46,324 nt of DNA from Nocardioides sp. Root240 (GTDB taxonomy: Bacteria; Actinomycetota; Actinomycetes; Propionibacteriales; Nocardioidaceae): contig NZ_LMIT01000013.1 in the NCBI RefSeq assembly GCF_001428825.1, positions 117,060 through 163,383 on the forward strand. Reading direction: 5' to 3'. Shown here in pieces: positions 25,060-33,919 of this stretch. The stretch's first letter is position 1. Every line of letters begins with the position of its first letter. The translations under genes were made by a program, and so were the position numbers. Under the pieces are notes generated by a model, which was not told the DNA's origin, ran no database searches, and saw only the letters and a list, made by a program, of their open reading frames with translations.

Positions 25060-25679
25060 GCAGCCACCGCTGACGCGATCGGGCCGTAGAGCGCCTGCGG
25101 CGCGCCGGTCATCAGCGCCCAGTAGCGGTCCCCGAAGCTCCAGTGCCACCACTCGGTCGGGTAGTTCACGAGCCCCTGCGACCCGAGCACCTTCGCCAGC
25201 ACCGTGCGGTGGGCGCGCGCGTCCGGGCCGATCCCCGCGGCGGAGAACCAGCAACGGCCGTCGCTCTGCTCGGGGGTGGCGTCGATCGCCGTACCCATGT
25301 CCAGCTCGTCGCCGCACACGTCGACCAGGGTCAGGTCCACCGCCGCACCGGCGACGTGGGGCGCGACCTCGACCGGCGACACGAACCGGCTGGTGAGCCG
25401 CTCGAGGGCGACCGGTCCGATCTGCGGGTGGAGCGCGCGCAGCTCGGCGGTGTACGACGCGATGATCGCCTGCTGCTGCTCGACGGGGCGGAAGCCCTCG
25501 ACCACGCGCAGCCGGATGCCGCGCGGCAGCAGGCGGTCGGCGGCGACCAGCCGGTCCGCGAGGTCGGTGCGGACGAGCGCGCCGGCCGGCGACAGGTCGT
25601 GCGGCAGGCGGACCAGCGGCTCGCCGGTCTCGGTCACGGGGACCGCACGGACGCGGGGATCGGACAGGAGGATCGTCAT
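25056..25679 (-). CDS. D-alanyl-D-alanine dipeptidase, VanX family (M15D)
   Basis: A 207-residue zinc dipeptidase with no signal peptide, so it acts in the cytoplasm on free D-Ala-D-Ala. The zinc ligands are H108, D115 (in APHVAGAAVDLTL) and H179. The catalytic base is E176 in EWWHWSF, and R64 in GFRP matches the transition-state arginine. Spacings fit VanX (R71, H116, D123, E181, H184). The usual Ser before the first zinc His is Pro here. It is the first gene of the tight cluster and starts 81 nt after gpsA ends. Confidence 0.93.
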   Translation of the reverse strand: MTILLSDPRVRAVPVTETGEPLVRLPHDLSPAGALVRTDLADRLVAADRLLPRGIRLRVVEGFRPVEQQQAIIASYTAELRALHPQIGPVALERLTSRFVSPVEVAPHVAGAAVDLTLVDVCGDELDMGTAIDATPEQSDGRCWFSAAGIGPDARAHRTVLAKVLGSQGLVNYPTEWWHWSFGDRYWALMTGAPQALYGPIASAVAA

Positions 25680-25760
25680 GCCAGCAACGCTAGGAAGCCG
25701 GCGCCCTCCGGACGTCCACCTGAGGTGCCGGGCGGCGGTCCTCAGGTACCGACGTCCGGC

Positions 25761-26771
25761 TCAGCTCAGCTCGGCCTTCGTGTCGCGGGAGATGAAGGCC
25801 TCCATCAGCTGGGACGTGGTGAGCCGGCCCTGGACCACCTCGTCGACGGCGTCGACGATCGGCGCCTCGACCCCGGTCTCCGCCGCCAGCGCGCGCAGCG
25901 AGGAGCAGGACTTCGCGCCCTCGGCGACCTGGCGGGTGGAGGCGTAGATCTCGTCGACGGTCATGCCCTGGCCGAGCTTCTCGCCGAAGGTGCGGTTGCG
26001 GGACAGCGGCGAGGAGCAGGTCGCGACGAGGTCGCCGAGACCGGCGAGACCCATCAGGGTGAGCGGGTTGGCGCCCTGGTTCATCGCGAGGCGGGCGGTC
26101 TCGGCCAGGCCGCGGGTGATCAGCGAGGCCGTCGTGTTGTCGCCGAAGCCGAGGCCGACGGCCATGCCGACGCAGAGCGCGACGACGTTCTTGTAGGCGC
26201 CGCCGAACTCGCAGCCGAGGACGTCGACGCTGGTGTAGGGCCGGAACGCCGGCGAGTGCACACGCTTCTGCAGCTGGGTGGCGACGTCCTCGTCGGCGCA
26301 CGCGACGACGGATGCGGCCGGCTCGCGGCGGGCGATCTCGCGGGCCAGGTTGGGACCGCTGACGACGGCGATCCGGCTCGGCGCGATGTCACCGACCTCG
26401 GCGACGACCTCCGACATCCGCTTGAGCGTGCCGAGCTCGACGCCCTTCATCAACGACACCAGGACGGCGTCCGGCTCGAGGAAGGGCAGGAAGGTCGGCA
26501 GGTTGTCGCGCAGCGACTGCGACGGCACGGCGAGGACGACCACGTCGGCACCGGCCAGCGCCTGCTCGGCGTCGGCGGTCGACGTGATCCGCCGCGGCAG
26601 CTCGATGCCGGAGAGGTAGTCGACGTTCTCGTGGCGCTCGTTGATCGACGCCGCGACCTCCTCGCGCCGTGCCCAGATCGACACGTCGTTGCCCGCGTCG
26701 GCGAGCACGATGGAGAACGCCGTCCCCCAGGAGCCGGCGCCGAGCACCGCGACCTTGCTACCCATGCTCAC
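25761..26771 (-). CDS. gpsA: Glycerol-3-phosphate dehydrogenase [NAD(P)+]
   Basis: A 336-residue GpsA that reduces dihydroxyacetone phosphate to sn-glycerol-3-phosphate for phospholipid synthesis. The Rossmann motif is VAVLGAGSWGTAFSIVLA (about 8-25). The substrate/catalytic lysine region is EFGGAYKNVVALCVGMAVGLGFGDNTTA, here split for length as GGAYKNVVALCVG. Residues LITRGLAE and GLAGLGDLVATC are typical. It overlaps plsC by 4 nt and forms a phosphatidate-synthesis pair with it. Confidence 0.96.
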   Translation of the reverse strand: MSMGSKVAVLGAGSWGTAFSIVLADAGNDVSIWARREEVAASINERHENVDYLSGIELPRRITSTADAEQALAGADVVVLAVPSQSLRDNLPTFLPFLEPDAVLVSLMKGVELGTLKRMSEVVAEVGDIAPSRIAVVSGPNLAREIARREPAASVVACADEDVATQLQKRVHSPAFRPYTSVDVLGCEFGGAYKNVVALCVGMAVGLGFGDNTTASLITRGLAETARLAMNQGANPLTLMGLAGLGDLVATCSSPLSRNRTFGEKLGQGMTVDEIYASTRQVAEGAKSCSSLRALAAETGVEAPIVDAVDEVVQGRLTTSQLMEAFISRDTKAELS

Positions 26772-27517
26772 TTCGCCTTCTTCTGCTTCTTGAACCGGTC
26801 ACCCTGGACGGCCATGTCGTAGCGCTCCGCCGGCGCCTGCTCACCGCGCACCAGCTCGAGCTGGTGGGTGATGGCCGTCATGATCCGCTCGGTCGCCTCG
26901 TTGACGACGGCGGCCGTGCGCTCCTGCGCGCGCAGGTCGTCGAGCTCGACGGGCGGCCCGACGCGCATCGTGATCCGGTGGCGCGGGACGAGGTGCGGGT
27001 TCTTCGTGTACGGCGCCAGCATCTCCTGCGCGCCCCACTGCCCCACCGGGATCACCGGGCAGCCGGTCTCGAGCGCGATCCGTGCAGCGCCGGACTTGCC
27101 CTTCATCGGCCACATGCCGGGGTCACGGGTGATGGTGGCCTCCGGGTAGATCACCACGCACTGCCCGTCGCGCACCGCGTCGACGGCTGCGGCGTAGGCA
27201 CCGACGGCGTCCTTGGTCTCGCGCTTCACCGGGATCTGGCCGGCGCCGCGGAGGAAGTGGCCGAGGACCTTGCCGTCGAAGAGGCCGGCCTTCGCGAGGT
27301 AGCGCGGCATGTAGCCGTGGTCGTAGACCAGGTGCGCGGCCGTCAACGGGTCGACGTGGGAGATGTGGTTGAGCGCGATGATGAAGCCGCCCTCCTCCGG
27401 GATGTTCTCCCCACCGATCCACTCCCGCTTGGTCGTCGCCTTCAGCAGCGGCTTCAGGATGGGGACCGCGATGTTGAAGGCCCAGCCCCGCTTCTCCCGC
27501 AACTTGCGCACCGTCAC
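26768..27517 (-). CDS. plsC: 1-acyl-sn-glycerol-3-phosphate acyltransferase
   Basis: A 249-residue PlsC-family acyltransferase. The catalytic H(x4)D box is ALNHISHVDPLTA, and the acceptor-binding motif appears as YPEATITRD. The C-terminus is lysine-rich (GDRFKKQKKAK). It probably acylates lysophosphatidate to phosphatidate at the inner membrane face. It is divergent from cofC, with a 73-bp gap, and its stop overlaps the gpsA start (ATGA). Confidence 0.92.
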   Translation of the reverse strand: MTVRKLREKRGWAFNIAVPILKPLLKATTKREWIGGENIPEEGGFIIALNHISHVDPLTAAHLVYDHGYMPRYLAKAGLFDGKVLGHFLRGAGQIPVKRETKDAVGAYAAAVDAVRDGQCVVIYPEATITRDPGMWPMKGKSGAARIALETGCPVIPVGQWGAQEMLAPYTKNPHLVPRHRITMRVGPPVELDDLRAQERTAAVVNEATERIMTAITHQLELVRGEQAPAERYDMAVQGDRFKKQKKAK

Positions 27518-27590
27518 GAAGATGCAGGTTACCGCTCGTCACGGGTGGGGTCTTGCAGGACGGGGCCATCCCGGCTGGGAGGATGGCGCG

Positions 27591-28214
27591 GTGGTCGTTC
27601 GTCCGGGTTCCTTCGCGGTGCTCCTGCCGGTGAAGTCCCCCGGCACCGGCAAGTCGCGGCTGTCCACGCTGCCCGACGCCGAACGCCGCCGCCTGGCCGC
27701 GGCGTTCGCCGCCGACGCCGTCGCGGCCTGCCTCGCGAGCCCGCTGGTGGGACTGGTGGTCGTGGTCAGCGACGACGCGCAGTTCGCTGCGTCGCTGGTG
27801 CGCGAAGGCGTCGTACCTGCGGCGGACCCGGGGGCCGGCCTCAACGCCGCCCTCCGGGCCGGAGCAGCCCTTGCCCACGACCTGCGGGCCGACCTCCAGC
27901 CGGCCGCGCTGCTCGCCGACGTCCCCGCACTCACCGCGCCCGACCTCGACGTCGCGCTGAGGCACGCGCAGGAGGCCGGCGGGGCCTGGTACGTCGCCGA
28001 CGCCGACGCGACCGGTACGACGCTCTACACGGCTCCCTACGACGGCTTCGATCCCCGCTTCGGCGCGGGTTCCGCCGCCGCCCACGCCGCGACCGGGGCC
28101 GCCGCCGTCCCCGGCGAGCTGGCGACCCTGCGCCGCGACGTGGATGACGCGGCTGGTCTCGCCGCCGCCGTCGCCCTCGGCGTCGGACCGGCGACGACGG
28201 CCGCGCTGGGCTGA
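27591..28214 (+). CDS. cofC: 2-phospho-L-lactate / phosphoenolpyruvate guanylyltransferase
   Basis: A 207-residue CofC/FbiD nucleotidyltransferase for coenzyme F420 synthesis; in mycobacteria FbiD uses phosphoenolpyruvate. LLPVKSPGTGKSRLS at the N-terminus is the nucleotide-binding motif, LLADVPALTAPDL the metal site, and FDPRFGAGSAAAH the C-terminal motif. The GTG at 27591 is chosen because it follows GGGAGG; the open frame upstream overlaps plsC on the other strand. The other F420 genes are not in this window. Confidence 0.92.
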   Translation: MVVRPGSFAVLLPVKSPGTGKSRLSTLPDAERRRLAAAFAADAVAACLASPLVGLVVVVSDDAQFAASLVREGVVPAADPGAGLNAALRAGAALAHDLRADLQPAALLADVPALTAPDLDVALRHAQEAGGAWYVADADATGTTLYTAPYDGFDPRFGAGSAAAHAATGAAAVPGELATLRRDVDDAAGLAAAVALGVGPATTAALG

Positions 28215-28229
28215 CCCGCGCAAAAACGG

Positions 28230-28266
28230 CGATCGGGTCGCCCTCCCGAGGAGGACGACCCGATCG
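28230..28266. terminator. Terminator between cofC and hupB
   Basis: CGATCGGGTCG at 28230-28240 pairs with CGACCCGATCG at 28256-28266, with an inner CCTCC/GGAGG stem. Reading the minus strand, the hairpin is followed by CCGTTTTTG, so it is an intrinsic terminator for hupB; the same hairpin can stop cofC transcripts. Confidence 0.85.
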
Positions 28267-28282
28267 ACTGCGATCAGTGAGG

Positions 28283-28912
28283 TCAGGCCTTCTTGGCCGG
28301 AGCCTTCTTCGCGGGCGCCTTCTTGGCCGGAGCCTTCTTGGCGGGCGCCTTCTTGGCGGCCGGAGCAGCCTTCTTGGCCGGAGCGGCCTTCTTGGCGGCC
28401 GGAGCCTTCTTGGCAGCCGGAGCAGCCTTCTTGGCGGCCGGAGCCTTCTTGGCCGGAGCCGCCTTCTTGGCCGGAGCCGCCTTCTTCGCGGTGGCAGCAG
28501 CCTTCTTGGCCGGAGCGGCAGCCTTCTTGGCAGCCGTGGTCGCGGCCTTCTTCGCCGGAGCGGCGGCCTTCTTGGCCGCAGCAGCCGGAGCCGCAGCAGC
28601 CTTCTTGGCCGGCTTCGGCAGGGCGGGCAGCTTCTTGGCACCCGACACGACGTTCTTCAGGTCAGCGCCGGCGCTGAACTTCGGGACGGCCTTCTTCTTC
28701 GTCTTCACACGCTCGCCGGTCTGCGGGTTGCGGACCCAACGGGCGTTGCGGACGGCCTTCTCGAACGAACCGAAGCCGGTGATGGCGACCTTCTCGCCCT
28801 TGGCGACCTGGCGCGTGATGGTGTCGAGCACGGAGTCGAGAGCGTGAGCCGCGTCCTTGCGGCTACCCTCGAACCGGTCAGCCAGCGCATCGATCAACTG
28901 AGACTTGTTCAC
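28283..28912 (-). CDS. hupB: HU-like nucleoid protein with long Lys/Ala tail (HupB)
   Basis: A 209-residue actinobacterial HU. The first 90 residues are the canonical HU fold: MNKSQLIDALADRFEGSRKD and the DNA-binding arm GFGSFEKAVRNARWVRNPQT. The rest is a low-complexity tail of AAKKAPAKKA-type repeats like eukaryotic histone H1. The tail is encoded by near-identical 12-15 bp units. GTG start at 28912 with AAAGGA ahead of it. A good promoter is at 28993-29021, and it has its own terminator, consistent with high monocistronic expression. Confidence 0.97.
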   Translation of the reverse strand: MNKSQLIDALADRFEGSRKDAAHALDSVLDTITRQVAKGEKVAITGFGSFEKAVRNARWVRNPQTGERVKTKKKAVPKFSAGADLKNVVSGAKKLPALPKPAKKAAAAPAAAAKKAAAPAKKAATTAAKKAAAPAKKAAATAKKAAPAKKAAPAKKAPAAKKAAPAAKKAPAAKKAAPAKKAAPAAKKAPAKKAPAKKAPAKKAPAKKA

Positions 28913-28992
28913 TACCTGTCCTTTCGAAACGCACCGCCGTGGGCGTCCCTTGGGCTTGCGGCTGAGCCCTCGCCCAGCCGTCCTTCCAGCGA

Positions 28993-29021
28993 ACGCTAGG
29001 CACTAGTGGGCACAGTCACAA
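28993..29021 (-). promoter_or_regulatory. hupB promoter
   Basis: On the minus strand -35 TTGTGA (29021-29016) and -10 TAGCGT (28998-28993) are separated by 17 nt, with a leader of about 75 nt to the hupB GTG. The region just upstream is unusually A/T-rich for this sequence. Confidence 0.6.
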
Positions 29022-29052
29022 TCACCACGCCGTGCTTTATCGCCTTTTTTTC

Positions 29053-29092
29053 GCCAATTCGGCGCTATTTGGGCCAATTCGGGCAATTCAGG
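29053..29092. repeat. Direct repeats of gccaattcgg in an AT-rich island
   Basis: gccaattcgg occurs at 29053-29062 and 29073-29082, 20 bp apart, with a partial third copy (gcaattcagg) at 29083-29092 that runs into the last codons of the LTA-synthase-like gene. The first copy forms a small cgcc/ggcg palindrome next to seven T. Confidence 0.55.
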
Positions 29093-31025
29093 AGACCGCA
29101 CCGGGCCACATGCGGTCCAGGGCGAACCTCCGGCCGATCGAGAAGTCGAACTGCACCAGCCGCATGTCCGCGAGCAATTGGGCCGATTGCGCGTCGAGAT
29201 CGGACTCCTTCACGAGCTCTCCGGACCCGTCGAGGAGACGGCCCTGCTGGATCGCACTGACGTGTCGGTGCACCTCGTCGAGCAGGGCGAGGTACGGCGG
29301 CACGGGCGCGTCCGCGGCGGCGTACAGCAGCGGGAGGAAGAAGGCAGGACTGGTCGTCGGCAGCTGGCGCGGGACGTTGTGCCCGGGCTGGCTGCTCCAG
29401 ATGAAGAAGGGCGTGCGGTAGAGCGAGAGCCCGTCGTTGGCATGCTTCACCGACGAGCCGTAGATGCCGGGCAGGTGGTCGCCGTAGAACAGCACGATCG
29501 TCTTCTCGGGCCCCTTGGCGAGGTCGTCGAGGAAGGAGGCGAGCGCCTCGTCGGTGTGCTCGAGACCCCGTGCGTACTGGCCGATCCGCTTGTCCTGGCC
29601 CTTGCCGGCACCCCGCACCTTCACCGGGTCGTCGTAGTTGCCGTCGACCGGGATGTGGTTCTGCATCGTCACGAGGTTGACCATCAGCGGCCGCTCGTGT
29701 GCGTCGATCTGGTGGAGCACCTCGTCGAACGCCGACTTGTCCGAGATGTAGGGGTTGTCGTCGATCGTGTCGGTCTCGCTGATGGTCGTGTCGTGGATGA
29801 ACGACTGGAAGCCGAAGCGGTCGTAGACCTGCTCCCGCTTGTACATCCCCACCCGGTAGGGGTGGACTGCGATCGCGTCGTGCCCCTGTCCGCGGAACCA
29901 GCCGACGGCCGACGGGTAGTCCGCGAGTCCCGGCACCAGCATCTGGTACGGCGACATCATCTGCGGCCGGAAGAGCCCCAGGGACTGGCCGGTCAGGGTC
30001 TCGAACTCCATGTTGGCCGTGCCGCCGCCGTACATCTGGGCGAGCATGTGGCCCGACGTGGTCGTCGCCATCCGCGCACGGGTGCGCGCGATCGGGTCGT
30101 GGTCGAGCTCGAAGCCCTTCAGCTCGGTCGGGTCGGTGAAGGACTCACTCAGCACCAGCACGACGTTGACGTCGTCGAGGCTGCCCTTGCGGCCGGCGTT
30201 GATCCGCTCGGCCAGCGCGGTGGCGCGGTCGGCGACCTCGGACATCGTCTGCTCGTCGTACCCCTTCGGGGTGGCCATCGCCTTGACCGGCATGTTGAAG
30301 AGGAAGCCGCCGACGAAGCCGTTGGAGCGGTAGTTGGTCTTCTGGTTCCAGTAGCGCCAGTCGTTGCCGCGCAGCTCGTAGAGGCCGCGCCAGACGTTGC
30401 CGGGCTGGTTGAAGTGTGCGGCCTGGACCAGCAGCAACGTCGTCACGAGGCCGACGGCGAGGCGCAGCCCGAGCACCGTGACGAGGTCTCGGCGCGAGAG
30501 CCGGCGCAGCGGCGGACGTGGGAACCGCTTGTCGTAGCGGGCGCTGAGCCGCAGGGCGCCGACGAGGATCGCGACCACCAGCACGCCGGCGACCACCAGC
30601 AGCACCGGCGAGACCAGTGAGGTCAGGAAGCCCGGCTCGCTCAGGAAGTCCTTGTCACTGGGGTAGATCGGCTCCTCGCGGTACTGCATCTTCACGAGGT
30701 TGGCGATCGCGGCGACGACCGCGGTCGTCAGCACCAGCGCGATCGACCACGACAGCCGGCCCAGCACCGCCCAGAGGAAGCCGATCAGTACCCACAGCAC
30801 GAGGGTGTCGAGGTAGAAGGCGCCGCTGTCGAAGAAGAGGTCCTTGAACCAGCGCGGCATGAAGATGCCGAGCGTGCCGATCTCCAGCACCAGTGCGGCG
30901 ATCGCCGCCCCCTGGATGCTCGCGACGAGGCCGCGGCGGAGCACGGCGCCGACCGGCGGCAGTGCCGCGGGCTCCGGGGCGACCTCCGCAGCGGCCCTGT
31001 CGTCAGGCAGAACGGAAGAGGGCAC
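29088..31025 (-). CDS. LTA-synthase-family membrane phosphoglycerol transferase/sulfatase-fold enzyme
   Basis: A 645-residue protein with about five membrane helices in the first 205 residues followed by an extracellular sulfatase-fold domain. The metal-binding Glu294 (VLSESFTDP) and nucleophile Thr336 (GGGTANMEFE) match E255 and T300 of LtaS, and FYGDHLPG is the C-terminal metal motif. It may build or modify a glycerol-phosphate or related glycopolymer at the cell surface; the product is not known for this group. GTG start at 31025 lies in an inverted repeat with a leaderless-type -10 upstream. Confidence 0.88.
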   Translation of the reverse strand: MPSSVLPDDRAAAEVAPEPAALPPVGAVLRRGLVASIQGAAIAALVLEIGTLGIFMPRWFKDLFFDSGAFYLDTLVLWVLIGFLWAVLGRLSWSIALVLTTAVVAAIANLVKMQYREEPIYPSDKDFLSEPGFLTSLVSPVLLVVAGVLVVAILVGALRLSARYDKRFPRPPLRRLSRRDLVTVLGLRLAVGLVTTLLLVQAAHFNQPGNVWRGLYELRGNDWRYWNQKTNYRSNGFVGGFLFNMPVKAMATPKGYDEQTMSEVADRATALAERINAGRKGSLDDVNVVLVLSESFTDPTELKGFELDHDPIARTRARMATTTSGHMLAQMYGGGTANMEFETLTGQSLGLFRPQMMSPYQMLVPGLADYPSAVGWFRGQGHDAIAVHPYRVGMYKREQVYDRFGFQSFIHDTTISETDTIDDNPYISDKSAFDEVLHQIDAHERPLMVNLVTMQNHIPVDGNYDDPVKVRGAGKGQDKRIGQYARGLEHTDEALASFLDDLAKGPEKTIVLFYGDHLPGIYGSSVKHANDGLSLYRTPFFIWSSQPGHNVPRQLPTTSPAFFLPLLYAAADAPVPPYLALLDEVHRHVSAIQQGRLLDGSGELVKESDLDAQSAQLLADMRLVQFDFSIGRRFALDRMWPGAVS

Positions 31026-31058
31026 GAGGTGAACTGTAGTTGTCCACCTCGTGCCCTC
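31018..31058. promoter_or_regulatory. 14-bp inverted repeat over the LTA-synthase-like start, with a -10 in the loop
   Basis: 31018-31031 and 31045-31058 are perfectly complementary (core GGGCACGAGGTG / CACCTCGTGCCC). On the minus strand the 3' arm contains the GTG start codon, and the loop holds TACAGT (31038-31033) 7 nt before it. Transcripts coming from leuD would carry the hairpin, whereas a transcript starting at the GTG would not. Confidence 0.6.
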
Positions 31059-31090
31059 GCGTCAGGGTTTCCCCCGAGGAGACACGGAAT

Positions 31091-31684
31091 TCAGGCGCGC
31101 TGGGTGACCGGCTTGAACCTCGGCCGCGTCGCCTCGTACGCCGCGATGTCCGCCTCGTTGCCCAGCGTGATGCCGATGTCGTCGAGGCCGTTGAGCAGGC
31201 GGTGGCGGGTGTAGTCGTCGATCTGGAAGGGCGCGACCAGGTCGCCGCAGGTCACGGTGCGGGCCTCGAGGTCCACGGTGATCTGCGTCGTCGGGTCGGC
31301 CTCGATGGCCGCCCACAGCTGCTCGATGACGTCCTGCTCGACGGGGACGGAGAGCAGGCCGGCCTTGCCGGAGTTGCCGCGGAAGATGTCGGCGAACCGG
31401 CTCGAGAGCACGACCTTGAAGCCGTAGTCCATGAGCGCCCACACGGCGTGCTCGCGCGAGGAGCCCGTGCCGAAGTCGGGGCCGGCGACGAGGATCGAGA
31501 CGCCCTGGTACTCGGGCTTGTTGGCCACGAACTCCGGGTCGTTGCGCCACGCGGCGAACAGGCCGTCCTCGAAGCCCGTGCGGGTGACGCGCTTGAGGTA
31601 GACCGCGGGGATGATCTGGTCGGTGTCGACGTTGCTGCGACGAAGCGGCAGCGCCGTACCGGTGTGCGAGGTGAACTTCTCCAT
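31091..31684 (-). CDS. leuD: 3-isopropylmalate dehydratase small subunit
   Basis: A 197-residue LeuD, partner of LeuC in isomerising 2- to 3-isopropylmalate in leucine synthesis. MEKFTSHTGTALPLRRSNVD, NVDTDQIIPAVYLKR and GPDFGTGSSREHAVWAL are the standard swivel-domain motifs. Start ATG at 31684, 14 nt after the leuC stop. Length is standard. Confidence 0.96.
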   Translation of the reverse strand: MEKFTSHTGTALPLRRSNVDTDQIIPAVYLKRVTRTGFEDGLFAAWRNDPEFVANKPEYQGVSILVAGPDFGTGSSREHAVWALMDYGFKVVLSSRFADIFRGNSGKAGLLSVPVEQDVIEQLWAAIEADPTTQITVDLEARTVTCGDLVAPFQIDDYTRHRLLNGLDDIGITLGNEADIAAYEATRPRFKPVTQRA

Positions 31685-31698
31685 GACTGTCGTTCCTC

Positions 31699-33099
<1,401 letters not shown>

Positions 33100-33154
33100 G
33101 ACTCGCTCCTCACTGTCTTTCCGGCCTGTTTGACCGGTATCACCACCCTACCCC

Positions 33155-33190
33155 TTGCATCCCATGATCTGAGACGGCAGTATTGCCATA
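33155..33190 (+). promoter_or_regulatory. Leaderless ndgR promoter with an overlapping palindrome
   Basis: TTGCAT (33155-33160) and CAGTAT (33178-33183) are 17 nt apart, and the ATG follows six nt after the -10. The near-palindrome GGCAGTATTGCC (33176-33187) covers the -10 and abuts the start codon, so bound protein would block this promoter: a candidate autoregulatory site. Confidence 0.58.
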
Positions 33191-33912
33191 TGGACAACTC
33201 GAGCGGCGTCGGCGTACTCGACAAGGCGGCCCTGGTGCTCACCGCACTGGAGTCGGGCCCGGCCACCCTGGCCGGGCTGGTCGCCGGCACGGGCCTGGCC
33301 CGCCCCACGGCCCACCGGCTGGCGGTCGCTCTCGAGCACCACCGGCTCGTGGCCCGCGACATGCAGGGCCGCTTCGTGCTCGGCCCCCGCCTCGCGGAGC
33401 TCTCCGCCGCGGCCGGCGAGGACCGCCTGCTGGCGACCGCCGGGCCGGTGCTCGCCCGCCTGCGCGACATCACCGGCGAGTCCGCGCAGCTGTGGCGCCG
33501 CCAGGGCGACCACCGCGTCTGCGTCGCGGCCGCCGAGCGTCCCTCCGGCCTGCGCGACACCATCCCCGTCGGCTCGCAGCTGACCATGCGCGCGGGCTCC
33601 GCCGCACAGGTGCTGCTCGCCTGGGACGACCCGGAGCGGATCCACCGCGGCCTGCAGAACGCCGCCTTCTCCGCCGCCGAGCTCTCCGCCATCCGCCGCC
33701 GCGGCTGGGCGCAGTCGGTCGGCGAGCGCGAGCAGGGCGTGGCCTCCGTGTCCGCCCCGGTCCGCTCCCCCGGCGGCAAGGTCATCGCCGCCGTCTCCGT
33801 GTCGGGCCCGCTCGAGCGGCTCTCGCGCCAACCCGGTCGCATGCACGCGCCCGCGGTGCTCGCGGCCGCCGAGCGGCTCTCGGAGTCGCTGCGCCGCGCC
33901 GCCGCGGAGTGA
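33190..33912 (+). CDS. ndgR: IclR-family transcriptional regulator, NdgR/LtbR type
   Basis: A 240-residue IclR regulator: N-terminal winged helix (about 8-70, with TLAGLVAGTGLARPTAHRLA) and a C-terminal effector domain. Being divergent from leuCD it fits NdgR (Streptomyces) and LtbR (Corynebacterium), which control leucine and other amino-acid genes. No Shine-Dalgarno site precedes the ATG; the promoter spacing suggests a leaderless mRNA. It converges on ogt with a 7-bp gap. Confidence 0.9.
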   Translation: MDNSSGVGVLDKAALVLTALESGPATLAGLVAGTGLARPTAHRLAVALEHHRLVARDMQGRFVLGPRLAELSAAAGEDRLLATAGPVLARLRDITGESAQLWRRQGDHRVCVAAAERPSGLRDTIPVGSQLTMRAGSAAQVLLAWDDPERIHRGLQNAAFSAAELSAIRRRGWAQSVGEREQGVASVSAPVRSPGGKVIAAVSVSGPLERLSRQPGRMHAPAVLAAAERLSESLRRAAAE

Positions 33913-33919
33913 CCACCTC

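Noticed and set aside
21055..25679. Calling the cluster a full vancomycin-resistance operon
   Set aside because: There is no vanH dehydrogenase, the ligase keeps the Lys-Tyr omega loop unlike VanA/VanB, and the kinase/regulator class differs from VanRS. Resistance cannot be claimed from sequence.
28283..28620. Short-period DNA repeats that could be mistaken for a CRISPR array or minisatellite
   Set aside because: They encode the HupB tail in frame, and there are no unique spacers. No CRISPR array or cas gene was seen in the window.
28293..28847. Plus-strand frame of Ala/Phe/Gly repeats opposite hupB
   Set aside because: It is the mirror image of the Lys/Ala tail of HupB; there is no promoter or ribosome site.
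29044..29065. Hairpin cgcc-aattc-ggcg beside seven T as a terminator for the LTA-synthase-like gene
   Set aside because: The T-run lies 5' of the hairpin on the plus strand and reads as A on the minus strand, so it has the wrong order for either direction.
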